In this document: in pieces, positions 34,830 to 48,041 of the stretch | How the letters are laid out: each line of letters starts with the position of its first letter | How positions within the stretch are numbered: the first letter of the stretch is position 1 | Assembly (NCBI GenBank): GCA_932521035.1 | Contig: OW051497.1 | Coordinates: 8,432,001 to 8,496,000, forward strand | Length of the DNA stretch: 64,000 nt | DNA from: Oscheius dolichura | Taxonomy: Eukaryota > Nematoda > Chromadorea > Rhabditida > Rhabditidae | Reading direction: 5' to 3' | Notes under the pieces: model-generated | Told to the model about the DNA's origin: nothing | Database searches by the model: none | Seen by the model: the letters and a program-made list of their open reading frames with translations, nothing else | Program-made: the position numbers and the translations under genes

Positions 34830-37800
34830 CAGGTCTTGCCATCCCATCGGTCTGATATCGGCTGTCCCTGGCAGATCTCGACTTCCGTCGTATTTGTCAG
34901 TTTGGAGTGGTGGCGCAATTATCGCGTCAGGATGACTGTCGTGGTACGTCCAACCGTAACCTCCTCCACCTCCCCATGTAGAGATATCTATCGCAGATGG
35001 GAATAGAGATGGACCACCTCGCTGGGAGCATTGAACTTGTTTTCACGTGTTTCTAGCTATTCTTTTCCATTCTCCGAGCTTCATGTCAAAAATGTTTATT
35101 ATTTTATTTTCATCACAAACAAAATCCTTTAAAAATACTCCCTGGACAGGTCTCTCCTCTTCTCATGCGACTTCAGTGGCGAAATCCTAAAATTATTGCG
35201 ATTTGTTACTGCTTTAGGCGAGAATATGCAACAGAGTTAGGGTAATCGATAGTGTAGGAAGGGCAGAAACTTGAAACTAGCAAGAGAGAATGGTAAACTC
35301 GGTGTTGGAAGTAGTCTTCCCTAGAAGGATCTGATTGTGCTTACAGTATCCTTGGAAATCAATTGAGAGAGCCTCTCATTACCCTTTCTGACATTTCGAC
35401 ATCTTTTTCCGCCCTAAAATTGATTGAGCTGCTTCGTTTTAAAAAAGAATCTTCTAGAGCTTGGAAAAATTTCTTCTCTCTAAGAGAAAGAAGAATTTAG
35501 ACCATGTTCTGGCAATTATGGATGTTGGGGGGTCATCGGTCATTTGAAGTGTGCCGTAATCTTCTAATCCCCAATTGTGCTCGAAGAGCAAAGATGCAAC
35601 CAGCGAGAGTGATGGCTACCCCAATTCTAAAGATCCTTTTCCATTTTCGGAGGTATTAAAATCAACTAATTTTTATGCAGCGCACCGGGCTCATCATCTA
35701 TTTCTAGGAGCAATGAATGCGCCTCAATTTGCATTTTTCCCAGCCTTTCAGGTCAAACAATTCAAATAATAGATATAATGCTCCAGTTTAATTGTAATTC
35801 TGTAGATTACACGGATTTTAACAGGACAGTGGCGACATATGTCTGCATGCTGGGTGGTCATGGGCGGGGCTAGCATACGGTCGCTCAGGCGCGCATTGGC
35901 CCAACTAGCTCTCTACTTTATACTTTGATTCAATTTTTATAATCTATTTATTCTTCTAAATCACTTGAAATTATGCACATTTTAATCTGCTTTAAAAAAT
36001 TTATGATCATGTCAAAAATCCGCCGAAAAGTCAGTGAAGCAAGCGTTGTTGACGTGAACTTCGACGAAATTTTGAGGGTTAGGCTATTGAAATCAGGAAA
36101 AAAGATAGGAGAGGTGATAGAAACCGACCGAGAGGGCCGAGCGCATCAGAATGAGTGTCAGCGGCGCTGTCCACGCCTGATTAGGTCTTTCACTTCAGTA
36201 GAATCATTTGATTTCACGCGTGAAATGAGAGCAACTCAGCTGCAAACGGCCCTCCGCGTCGGAGCGCGTAATCCCTTCGTGAGCCATCGTGAGGTTCCCA
36301 CTTTTACTTGACGACTTCAAAAGATTCCCTCTGCTCCACCTCCAAATGATTGCTGCTGTATCACTGACCAATAAGAGAAAGGTAACCCTGACGGCGCGGG
36401 GACAAGTTTTGACATGACCAGTAGTTTCAACGAAGGATCGATAGGCTCTTCTGCACAATACAACCCACTTAACTCTTCTAAGATAACTTTGCATTTTTCA
36501 GACTGCTCCACGACGCTATAAGGCGTTGAAACGACAAAGCATATGACAGTGGGCGAGAAGTGCGATATGCCGGCTACCGGGAGAGGATCATCTAGTAAGT
36601 TCGCTCCTTATGTTCCCTTTTTCTTGTAAACTCGAGAAAAAAAGATCTCTCATTCCGTTTTAACACCGGGATAAAGGCGGAACAGGATTTAAAGTGTAAT
36701 CTCTTTAGAGGCCGGAAATTTACAAAGCGTATTGTAAAGTGAACCACCTTGACAAGCTCCCATAATCCAAAGATTTTGAATGCCTACCAAAAAAACATAG
36801 ACCTTTCTATTCTTTTTGAAGGGATTCCCGGAAACCTTTCCCCTTCGTTGCCCTTTACTCTTCTAATTGTTTCTTGAGTAATAGCCAGTAGATAAGGTGT
36901 CATCCCGGTAGATAAGACTCTCTTAGTGGGTTAATGAAAAGACTAGACTAGTTCCCGAGATGATGCAGGTTCGAAAAGCACAGCCTGAGACCTAATCGCC
37001 TTATTAATGAGCTGTTTCTATAATTTTGATCCTACACCCTCTTCCATGGAAAGTCCAAAGGGGGGTTCATTGTCCCATATCTGGCGACAAGTTCTTTTGA
37101 ATTTTTTGAGTTTCCTAAGGCGACGCCGGCTGACCTCAGGGAAAGCGCTGAGAGCCATTAAAGTGAACGGTTATTGCGGTGAGGATAGCATTAAACACGT
37201 GAAGAGATTACTGTACGAAGAAGAAAGTTTCAAGGTTCTTTTTTTTGTAATCCCCTGATTTCTTATTTTTGTATTAAAATTCAAATTTTGGTGTAAGGTA
37301 CTCACCACCCGGTATCGCGTAGGAACGATTCCTCTCTATCCATTGTTGCCACGTTTTTATTGCGTTAGAAGTTGTCGGAACTAATTTGGACACCGACCCG
37401 ACCGATTTCACACCTTTATGCATCTATTGAGGCAGGAAGCCGGGGCTCATAATGGCCCGGCGGCCAAAATGGAGACCCCATTCTCCACCTTATGAGCCTA
37501 CGATGGTCAGAAAAGTAGTCTTGGGGTTATAAGAGGGTCGATTGTTTTCTCCCAAAGTCATTGGTAGCTTGCGCAATGTCTGAAAAGAGCCGTCGTTGCC
37601 GTCCCGCAGTGCGCTTGACGAGCTGTCACCGACCATATGTGAGATCTGAGCCGGGGACTCTTTCTCGTGGAATTATGCTAATGCGTTTTTGCCAGCGTCT
37701 TCAGTACCGGGACAGATTGCAAATAGACAGCCATTAAACGGTTCCTTTTGAAACGGAAAGGGTTAAAGATTCGACAGTTCTCAGAGTTTAATCAAAATGT

Positions 37801-38467
37801 TCCCTTGGTTTACGCTCCCCACGAAATGGATAAGCCTCGGGAAATGGGGAAAAGGGTTTAGCCCCACGTTAGCTGTCACATCCACTTCTAATCTCCTTTA
37901 TTTTAAATAGTCCTAACCATAAGAGCCAGCTCTCGTGAGCTACTTCCGCCGGCGGTGTTCCTCAAGCGCCACTGACCCGTATATTAATTCCAATTATGTC
38001 CTCCCCCTATTCCCAACCTGGCTACAATAACAGTAGTGGCCCACGTTGTCCCATCTAATTGCCCCTTTGGCCACATGTTGGCAATAGCAGAATACTGTAT
38101 AGGCTAGAAAGAGTTCGAAGGGGGTTTATATGATCTAGGGGAGTCAGTTGGCTCTCTCTTTATCTGCAAGTGAGACAATTAATTAACTGGCTGGTGAATT
38201 TAGCCGCTCATTGCATAATAGGGATCTAATTGTGGTTAAGAATGGGGAACGGGTGGCTTAATCCTAGTGATACATCACGCAACTGACAACAAACAGCGGG
38301 ATGGTGTGGAGGATTTTGGCACTTTGGAGGGCCTTCCTCCGGGAAGAGCACAACATGTGGGGGGAGAATAAGCTCCTTTTTTGGATATTTTAGGGAAAAG
38401 CTGAAGAGAACGTGTGGCTTAAATAATTCCAATTACGATACCTGGTCCATGAGTGTTTCAGTTTCAG
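34830..38467. other. Non-coding DNA upstream of the paired box
   Basis: No supported gene. Likely Pax6 intron and regulatory DNA if the exon at 31693 is correct. Around 35860-35905 a GGGCGGGGC...CGGTC...GGCGCGCA stretch resembles a repeat near 43930. Confidence 0.45.
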
Positions 38468-41400
38468 ACAGTGGTCACACCGGGATAAACCAACTTGGCG
38501 GACAGTTTGTAAATGGGCGACCACTTCCTGACTTGACCAGGCAGAGGATAGTTGAATTGGCCAAGGGAGGTGCAAGGCCTTGTGATATAAGTCGAATGCT
38601 CCAAGTTTCCAATGGGTAGGACAATCATTTCCATTCATTTATCAATATTTCTCTCTTTTAGATGCGTTTCCAAGATTTTATGTAGGTATTACGAGTCAGG
38701 GACTATCAAACCGCGAGCAATTGGAGGATCCAAACCCCGGTAAGTTATCTCGAGAAGATCCCCCCGGATCAACTAGGTGTAAGCTCCATCATTTCCCCTC
38801 TAAGAACCGGAAGGATGTTGTAGTTTCCGAAGCATTTAAGTAACGTCCGGTTACGCGCACATCTTAATCATAAGGAAGCCATTAGGTAGACGAGACAAAT
38901 TTTGAGAAGCTTCTGATCGAAGATAAATCCTTTGTTATCTTTGTGCTCGCGTGTGGAGACTAAACCCCCGGAGGTCCGAAAAAGTCCAAATTTGAACACT
39001 TTCCTCTGACTATTCATCTGCGTAGAATCTATTCGCCAGAAATCGCCGTGTGTACACCACTGGACTTTACCAAAGGCTTTGGCGCAAAGAGAAATCCTTC
39101 AAAAAGGCGATAACCGAAAATCTGTATAATAATCGCTGCCGACGTAACATATCGGCTATGATCCATGCTTACGTTTTCAGGGTAGCCACCTGCTTAGTAG
39201 TTGAGAAGATAGAGGAATACAAAAGGGAGCAGCCGAGTATCTTCGCATGGGAGATTAGGGATAAACTGTTGGCGGATAACGTCTGTACCCAGGAGTCCAT
39301 TCCTAGCGTGAGTTCAGTCCAAGTGCCTTTCTCCTTCCCCCCTCTGATATTCTCACTCTCCAAACATGAGAGCCTAATGGCAAAGTTGTGAGGCTGCATC
39401 CACCCTCGCCTCTGATTAATTACAAATGTCTGCGAGTTTTTCTAGCCTTCCATCACTAAAGTACATCTCATTAAGGAACATTAGATGAAGATGTTTTCAA
39501 GTCAACTCATTATGGTAGACCTTTTGATTTACGGGTAATCCAGGTCATTCCCAACAATTCTGCATATGCTAACTTCAATCTTATAACATCAACGATGACA
39601 GAATGAGACATAAGTGGTGGATTAGTTCACGTTTGTAGCCAAAAGAAGCCTTTGCTCACAAATTAAGGGATTTCGCTTTGCTTCCACTGTTTTCTGCGTG
39701 AAAACTCCCAACTCGAAGTCATCATTTAAAGCTTAGAGCTACTATTTTTGGTACCGCAGCATGGTACTGTTGTTTGCTTTCTCTAAATAAGTCTCCCCGT
39801 TCATTAATTTGAAGCTTCAATTTCAAAAAGATCCCGGAAGTTGTTTGCCACCCCCATTAGGAAATTGTGTCGGATTAAATGATCTGTATTTGAGCAAACC
39901 TTAGAAGCTACAAGCTTAGAGGTAGACCGACTCTCTACACTCACCCGACAGTAGAAACTCCTGAGATTAACTGGCTTTGTCTTAGATAAAAATAAGTAAG
40001 AGGCTGAAACAGATCTGCCCCGATACCTTCCTTCTGGCGAGTTCTACCAATTTTCAGCTCCCCCTCTTGTGATTTTCCTCTACCGTTTTGTGTGATAATC
40101 AATCAGGTGACTGCGTAAGTTTTCATGGTCATAACTAAGTGTTTCTGGCCACAGTTTGCCTGTCACTTCTTCTTTTTCTCCTCTCTTTTCTTCTACAGTA
40201 CCCAAGAAGGGGGGAGAGAACCCGTTGTAACAATCATGTTTTGTCGCCAACTTTACACACAGGCCAGATACGAATCTTTGGGCTTCATTGCCTTGAAGAT
40301 TGCCATTTTGTGGCTATAGTTCCAAACTGTTCTTATAAGATTATTAGTTAATATATTATGTTAAAAAATAGTTCTTAATTAGGAGAAAAGAAGCATCACA
40401 TGTGTGTCTCGCCCTCCCTCTAATATTACGTAAAATTCAAGGACTTCAAAGTGATGATGAAAAATTTTTTGCTTGCAGGTTTCTTCAATAAACCGTGTAC
40501 TACGCAACCTGGCGGCCCGAAAAGAGCAACAACAGTTCACCTCAGAGATCTACGATCGTCTTCGGATATACGATCCCACCGCGTAAGTCTATCCTCTTTC
40601 CTCATCTTCTCCATTCTTAATTCTTTAACGTAAACGTTTACCCGAGATTCGCGTGTCGTTGTCAATGCGAATTAGCGATTTCCGCCACAAGGAGGAAAGG
40701 AGCGACATCTCCCGCTCGCTGGGAGGTAGCCGAGATTACGATATACCATAACCCTGACCTCCTGGCTAACCCCATTAAGCCCTTTGCACTTCATGAGTCA
40801 GTTAGCATAGCAGGTGGATTAGATTCCTTCTCCCACACAACACATGATGACGATGAACTAATCTCCTCTTTGTTAGAGCATTCTAAGAGTTTTGTCGTAC
40901 TGGAATGCTGTTGAGTATGGCAACATGCCCTCATAGAAGAAGAGAAAAAAACGAATACCGAGAGAGACAGAGTTCTAACCCTCCTCCCCTCGTGACTACC
41001 TGATCGTCATCCCATAGCCCGCCTACGGCAGCAACAGCAGCAACTGCAGCCTCATATTCCCTATATCCAATTGGTCAAAACACGGGACATCCCAGTCCTA
41101 TGTATTCTCCTATGGAAGCAGTAACCGCCACTTCCAGATACCCGACCCAGTGGTACAATCCGTGGCAGATGCAGGTACCGGGAACCGTCGGGCTGACTCC
41201 CTTCCCGACGATCCCTCACCATCCAATAATCGAAACAAAGAAGGATCCTGGTAAGTCTTTACTTTCATTATTCTCCCTTTTCTGCACCAACAGGAAGATT
41301 TTATTGAAACACGGGGTAAAGCAAGAAGAAGTCGATGAGTAATGAGTAACGTGCTCGGTGTGTAGTGTGATTCAGATCTGTAAAACCTCCTATTGCACAC

Positions 41401-44400
41401 ATAATGACTGAACTGAAAGAAGAGGAAAACAAGTCTTCCTTTTTATCACTGTTCCACTGAATTGCACCCACTTTCTCTTAATCATCCAGAATGTAGGAAG
41501 CCGGACACTTCATATCTACGTAGAATCGGCTAGAGATCACTTTGCTGGGTGGAGGCTATAAAAATTAAGAGAGAAAGAGAGACAGTCCCTCGTAGTATAC
41601 AGAGGAGCACGGAAACTGGCAGCTGCCGTGTCTGTGCTTACGGGTTAATGGCGAGCTAACGGCGATCGAGGTCCTGATAGGGCGCGACCTGTGATCCAAT
41701 GTGACATTATCCGGCAGTGAATCCCGACATCTTTCGATGGTCATTGTCACCAGCTGCTCCAGACCTCCCCGGTCGTGTTTCCGTTTTTTATCTAACTTCT
41801 CATTCACATTACGTGTTTTGGACTCATTTTCGGTATCAATCCCAGATCTCACATTGAGATTATCCCTTACTACTAGGAAAGTATTGTGTTGTGTTTCTAG
41901 AAGATTCTTGAGCATCATCTTCTACTCCGGAACTGAGTCAGACACACACTCGCGCATCTTAATCTGCCTGAAAAATTGGGGCTTCTTTTGAACGAATTTG
42001 AGACCGATAACGGGCTGAACTTGCATGCATAGCAGCCCATTCATACAAAAAACGAACATCAATAGCCTCATTTAAAGTAAGAACGACTTTGAAGACAAAC
42101 ATTATTTGTTCGGACAATTATGAAGTGCGTCTGGGAACCGGTCTTCACCACTGTCTACAGTAATCTTCCTTCTGTCGGCCTCTACGGTATGGGATTTGGG
42201 ACGTTGTCGTCTTACCCACCCACCGGCGAGTCTATAAGACGATTGATTGTATAGAACGGGGGCTCAAGGAAGGCGACTTCTCAAAATGGGTAGAACTGTC
42301 ACCGCGTTCCAACTAGGAGGGGTGCGAGCGGAAGAGACATAAATCTACACGGCGGGGCATAAATAAGATAAACCGAGAGGGATAGGATATCCACTATTGT
42401 GATCATTAATTCTAATGCGAACTGTCACTATAATCTAATTTGGGCTGAACTAACGTGCATCAACCCGATTATAGGCATTATTCGACGCTGCAGTCAGACG
42501 CATCAACGCACCAACAGCAGTCGTCTCTTGGGCTGTTTATACTAAAGTATTCTTTTTTTAATCTAGAAAAAATGTTGCACCCTTTATATTCTCTAGTCCA
42601 GTTATTCTTTTAAATCATGCTCTTAGCTATCAGCTCCCTCGGCGCTCCAAGAAGGTAGAAACAGTCCCTGCTCCTGAAATTTACCCGTAGAAGCGCATTC
42701 CTCGAGGTTTCCTTCCGGTATATTAGGAATTTTATAAGTCGACGGTTGTCTTTCCCAACGTTCGTTTGTCACTGTTCACAAGGTCTGTCTTTCATTGAAA
42801 AATTAGCGTCATTGGTCTTCAATTTTCGGTTCTTATTTTCATCAAAAGTACCGTAACTCCTCCCTGTGTTCAAAGTACCATTGAGATGAGTAATGCCTTC
42901 CGCACATCTTTCACATAGCAGAGAGTATATCACTTGATCAAAACAAACAGACAAAACCTCGTTAATCTGCATAATTTGTTCTCGTAAAAAGTGGTTCTGT
43001 ACTCCGGGGTTATTACCAGGGGGTGTAGGAAACAAAAATCAAAGTTCCGTGTCAGAAGCATTAGGAAGGAAAATACCTATTGTTATGAGGAAATGTCTCA
43101 ATTAATCTTCTTGGGATTTTAGATGTTTAGCTGAATTGCTTGACATAATAATCCCTCATTTTGCTGGAATTTTGCGGAAGACTTGTGCAATACGACATTT
43201 AACTGAAGTCTAAGCTGCTTATCCTCGTAGTATTATGAATAAGAGTGCACAGAAAAACGAACCACAACAAATTAGATCATAATCCGTCAATTAACCAGGG
43301 CTAAACTTCTTCTTGTTACCCTCCAATCCCCCCTTTCCCAGGGATCCAGGGATATCCCCAGAACAACTTCGAAACTTCTTTATTTTCTAGACGCCAATTA
43401 CTTTTTTCCCTTCTATTCATGACAACATTGTAGCTATTCATAGCAAACAAAACACAGATGACCTCTTATCCAGGCTTTAATCGTCTTCTAAACTTATACC
43501 ACTGTCTGGTTTCGTCATTCTTTTTCCAACTGGTCAGCATAATTGCTTTAAAGATTGTCCTCATAGATCAGGGATCAATTTAAGCTGGGCAAAAGTTAGT
43601 AGAAGTCGTTCTCTACAGTTTCAGCTGTGGTTTTTTTCGCTTTCTATTGTCTTCCTTCCCCACAGAGAGTGAGGTTTGCTTCTTTACACCGTGCGCAGCA
43701 ATTCACACGCATGAACGAGCAGCTGATAGACTGATAATGAAGGTCCTTCGCCGGGCTGCCGGTTTTTTATAGGTATGCAACGGTGTATACCTCAATTTTG
43801 GGCTAAAACTATGACTAAGTCGACCGATACTTTGAAGAAGCGCTGGGTTACGGTAGTGTATTCCTGCTTCTTAATTAACTGTATAATATCCTATAAAAAA
43901 GCTGGTGGTTGGTAGTTGACTACGGTGGATGGGCGGGGCAATAGCGGTCAGGCCCGCACATCACTTTTTGCTGGTTGATCCTGATTGCTAGTGACAGCGG
44001 GCATATCGTGCTCGTGCACGTGCCTCCACAAACCGACGAAGACGTCCGTTCCGCTTCCGCTACAGGCGGAATGCAACGACCGCATGATCCATATTACGTG
44101 AAGAGCGAAGACATTCCGAGATGTGACAGGTCCCTTTCAGTTCGAGTTGAGCAGTCGTTTTCTCTTATCACTACAGTAACCACTAGGTGGTCTCCTCCCC
44201 GCTGGTTAACTGCCAACGTCTTCAGCCGGTCTATAGCAAATCATGCTGTAATAGTTTAATTACGGGTTGGCGGCCTTGGATCAGCCCGAGGTCGGACCAC
44301 GACCCTCCGGGCAGCTGAAGATGTTGGCTACCGGTGGATGACCGTTACTTTTGCACTTTTACTTAAAGCACTTGATATTTATCGACGCCGCCCCTCCTCC

Positions 44401-47400
44401 ACCACTACTGGTTGCACCTTTTACGGCGCGCGCGTCCCGCCCAGCCAGCCTATCAGTCGGTGCCCGCAGTTGTCATGATATCCACTCTTCCCAACCTCAA
44501 GCCTCCACCACCGCCACCTTCATCAACAGTTCGTAGGAATAGTTCCCGCTATAGAGCCATTAAACACGGTTCGTGCCAAGTTATTTATATCGTTCGCTCA
44601 TCTCATTTACCCAATGATCGAATTATTCTACGACAATCATCTAGTGTAAATCATACACGGAGATTATTGAATGAATTAGTTCCCCCTGTAGGGGGTGTCG
44701 CTCTCTTTATAGAACCACATTAGCGACGGAAATTATCAGCAACGGGAGGTCATTAGGGAGACACCTTAGGCTGGGCACATCCTTCCTGTCTCCTAATGTA
44801 AGGGCGTCGTTTCCGCAGCACCTGCCCACACGCACCTATAAGCAACTATTTCAACTAGCCTCTAAATATGGTCGGCATTTTAGATGAGGATCAAAAGTCC
44901 CCGAATGATCCTGACGAAGACGCGGCAGCAAGGATGCGACTCAAGAGGAAATTACAAAGGAATCGAACCTCCTTCAGCCAGGAACAGATTGAAGCATTGG
45001 AAAAAGGTAACATCCAGTGGTCAATGAAGAGAAATAATAGAATTTTTAGAATTCGAGAGGACACACTACCCAGACGTTTTTGCCAGAGAAAGACTAGCCA
45101 GCAAGATCGGGTTGCCAGAAGCTAGAATACAGGTAAATAGGAGAATCTGGGGACTGGCTTTCGTAACTACTGTAGTTTCCTTCCCTGTTGGTCTGCTTCA
45201 AGCGCCTTAAACACCCTAAACGCCCTAAACAGAGCTAGTTAAAATGAGTAAACATCATAGTAGAAACAGTAGTTTAAAATAGCTTTTCAATCTTTTCGAA
45301 CGCCGTTCGTTAGTGTTCGAAGGTGTAGAACGTCTCGTAAAAGTTTCGCGGTAACCGCCTAATTACGACACTCACACAGGAGCGCGTCTCTCGCAGGTCG
45401 TAAAGCCTTTTCTGTCCAGCAGACTTCCCGGTTGCGCTTGCCCTTTTCCCATGGGAAAAGTATGTATGACTGTCAGCAGCACGCATTCCCAAAAACGAAG
45501 AAGGTTGCGTGTCTTGACTTGACAGGAGACGTCAACCTTGCCAGATAGTGTCTGAGTTGCGTCAGGCTACTCCTCGGTTGTCCGCGCGCGCTCTCACAGC
45601 AGACGTCGATAAGAAGCGAGAAAAAACAGGTTGTCCATACCTCATTCTTCTATAAAAAATAGGGGGAAACAATGCAACAAGTCGAGTGGACAGGTGTCTC
45701 CTCGGAGAGATCCCCACTTTTTAGCGCTTGGTCAAGTCATTAATCTTGATTAGTCCGAAATTCAACTAGGAGCCTTTGCAACAGCTGTTCGCACAGATGC
45801 AGGATTACGGTATCGTTTGCAGGTTTGGTTTTCAAATCGCCGAGCAAAATGGAGACGTGAGGAGAAGCTCCGAAACAAGCGCCCTGGTGTGATGGACACG
45901 TCTATGAGCAATGGAACCCCCACACCGACGCCCGGATCAGGCCCAGCCAGTACAATAGCTGCTCCGATGGGCAACTCCCCGGCTTCTACACCCAATCGAT
46001 TTACACAGAATCCCACCGTGGGTACAGGTTTTGTCCCAGCTCCTGGACAAATGTATGGTGGACTTCCTCAGCATATGGATCACTACGGGTATGTTGTTAC
46101 TTGAAGAGGTTGACTCAAGGAAAAGTTTCAGGTTTGGTTTTCCAAATACAGGACTAGGGATGACGGCATATCCTCCAGCTGATTTTACTACCCAACAAAT
46201 GTTTAATTCTCGATCATATGAATTTAATGTAAGCGTCTGAATGGATACGGTATAAACTGCTCATTTTAGCCGTATGGAAGAGCCCTCCAAGCAACTAGTC
46301 ACTCCTTCCAGCCAACGATGAATACCTCTACTACAAGTGTCGGAGGTGATTTTCAAGATTTCTATGAAACTGGATATGATAAGTGGTAGTAAAGTTAGAT
46401 TGTTTCCTATCGCTCAAGAGCTATTCAGCTCACATTTTGTTTTCGTGGATTCTCTTCACTAACACTGGTCATATTGAGTAAAAACATATCATGTTTTCTT
46501 TTATTTTAACTTTCTTTCGGGGTCGAACACACATCGTAATCACGCCTGTCGATTATATTGATGTCTTGACTAATTTACTGTGTAAATTAGTTTAACGCGA
46601 TTGGGGGTTATAAAAACGGGAAAGTTTGGTAAAATGCGGTGTTAGGATGCCACGACAGCCGTCGGATCTCATTTAAAGCCCTTTTAAGCAATCTTTCACC
46701 TTATCAAAATGTGTCCTTCATATTCCATATTGATTCCTTTGTTGGAGAGGCATTACGCAGCAGCTACCGTAATTCTTTGGGTGGGGGATGAAGGAACAGG
46801 TGACACGCGAAACGTCACCTTGGATTCTCGTCAAAATGGCATCTTGGCCATCTCCCAAAAAGACGGGGCTATCAACACCTTTTGACAGACCATAAAAGCC
46901 TAAGGAAGCGTTCGCTCTCAAGGGGGAGGACACCCCCAAATCTTATCGCTTTCAAGTTGCCGGTCGGCCCGGGGACAAGAAGGAAAGACCTTTTTGTTAG
47001 ATTTATGCCTGCCCGGTTGTGGGTTTATTGCTACTTCACTTTAGGGTACAAGTGTTTTTGAAAGCGCCCCTCTCTAAAACGAGTTGGCTGCCTAGTGCAG
47101 TCGGGACTGTGTTCTAACCGTCTGGCTGGTGTGGTCATAATAGTGCTCATAAAGCTTCCCTCCCCGGAAAGAAACAGTCTCGGGTCCCGTTCTCACCCAT
47201 AACCTGCTGGCAATGAACTTTTGTGGGGCTGGGATCCTCCCCTTCTCGGCAGGCAGCCCGTGAGAACAAAAACCTCAGAGAGAAAGATGACTGTTTGATT
47301 GACCAAACCAGTCTTTTGAGGACTGGGCAAAACATGACCATGTAACTTTTAGGCAGAAAAGCATAAGGGACCCCCACTAACTGTAGTTATTTCAGGAATT

Positions 47401-47514
47401 ACCACGAACATGTCCGTCTCTGCCGTGTTGAACACATTGGACCCCTCGATGCTCCCTCCTCAGATGCACGAGATCAACGAGCAACACGATGCCAGTCAAT
47501 ACTGGCGACAGTAA
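38468..47514 (+). CDS. PAX6: Pax6 paired-box/homeobox transcription factor (first exon uncertain)
   Basis: Exons 38468-38615, 38662-38739, 39181-39307, 40479-40582, 41018-41250, 44884-45006, 45050-45132, 45823-46088, 46132-46228, 46270-46345 and 47396-47514. Every phase agrees. Paired domain: [37 protein letters not shown], then [13 protein letters not shown] and [11 protein letters not shown]. The linker is Ala/Pro-rich. Homeodomain: [20 protein letters not shown], then [20 protein letters not shown] and [15 protein letters not shown], with Gln at position 50 replaced by Ser as is standard for Pax. The C-terminal PST-rich region ends [12 protein letters not shown], matching the vertebrate MSQYWP ending. 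Pax6 directs eye, head and neural patterning. Introns in the 3' half are short, but intron 5 is 3.6 kb. An alternative end is described separately. Confidence 0.95.
41251..44883 (+). other. Large Pax6 intron between paired domain and homeodomain
   Basis: 3.6 kb intron. It contains ORF-like stretches at 43992-44129 and 44412-44723 (see findings), and a TATA-like site and ATG just before the homeobox exon. The rest shows no gene or repeat that I can support. Confidence 0.6.
44837..44870 (+). promoter_or_regulatory. Candidate internal promoter/start of a homeodomain-only Pax6 isoform
   Basis: TATAAG at 44837-44842 precedes ATG at 44868. This ATG reads [15 protein letters not shown] in frame straight through the splice acceptor (44883) into the homeobox exon. 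A transcript starting here would encode a Pax6 protein lacking the paired domain, like the known C. elegans mab-18 product of vab-3. Confidence 0.4.
46270..46389 (+). CDS. PAX6: Alternative proximal 3' exon end of Pax6
   Basis: If the donor at 46346 (GGAG|GTGATT) is not used, the exon runs on as [14 protein letters not shown] and stops at 46387-46389. If it is used, splicing to 47396 is in phase and replaces this tail by one ending in SQYWRQ. Both ends are short, in frame and protein-like. Confidence 0.65.
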   Translation, partial: PYGRALQATSHSFQPTMNTSTTSVGGDFQDFYETGYDKW

Positions 47515-48041
47515 CCTCCTCTCTCTCTCATCCAGGTGCATTTCCCTCTCCTCTAGCCTTTGTCTTTGATATTTATTCTATATGTTTTTCCCTGAAATTC
47601 TAAAAAGAGCTTCGCCTATGCCGGTCAAACTCGCAACCTATTATTCCCGTTTCCTGTGAGATATAGTCGTATTCAACTTGATCTAGGTTCTTCTACAGTG
47701 TATTTATCTTGCCCGCGCGTAAAAAAGAGATTAATGTTTCTTTGGGGAGAGCCAACACAACACACTGTTCGTTCGCCTTGCACACAAGGAGAAGGCTTGA
47801 TATATTCGCCCCTCGGGTATATAGTCTCCGCAGGGGCGTTCAGCCGTGGTCATACATATTCTCATTCTTCGATATACCCAGTTTATTCCCATTACCGTAT
47901 ATTCCACTCCCTCTCCCAAATCATGTCTCGTGTATTTCTGTACTCATATCATTGTTATATTCTGATGATATCCCCTTGCTACATTTCTCCTCCATTTGAA
48001 GAAATGGTTGTCCCTTGTCTTTGAATTAGTTTGAAATTTAT

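Noticed and set aside
43992..44129. Exon-like stretch with acceptor and donor in the large Pax6 intron
   Set aside because: Reads protein-like ([10 protein letters not shown]) and is 138 bp, but its phase (2 in, 2 out) does not fit the Pax6 intron phase (1). Left out as a gene feature.
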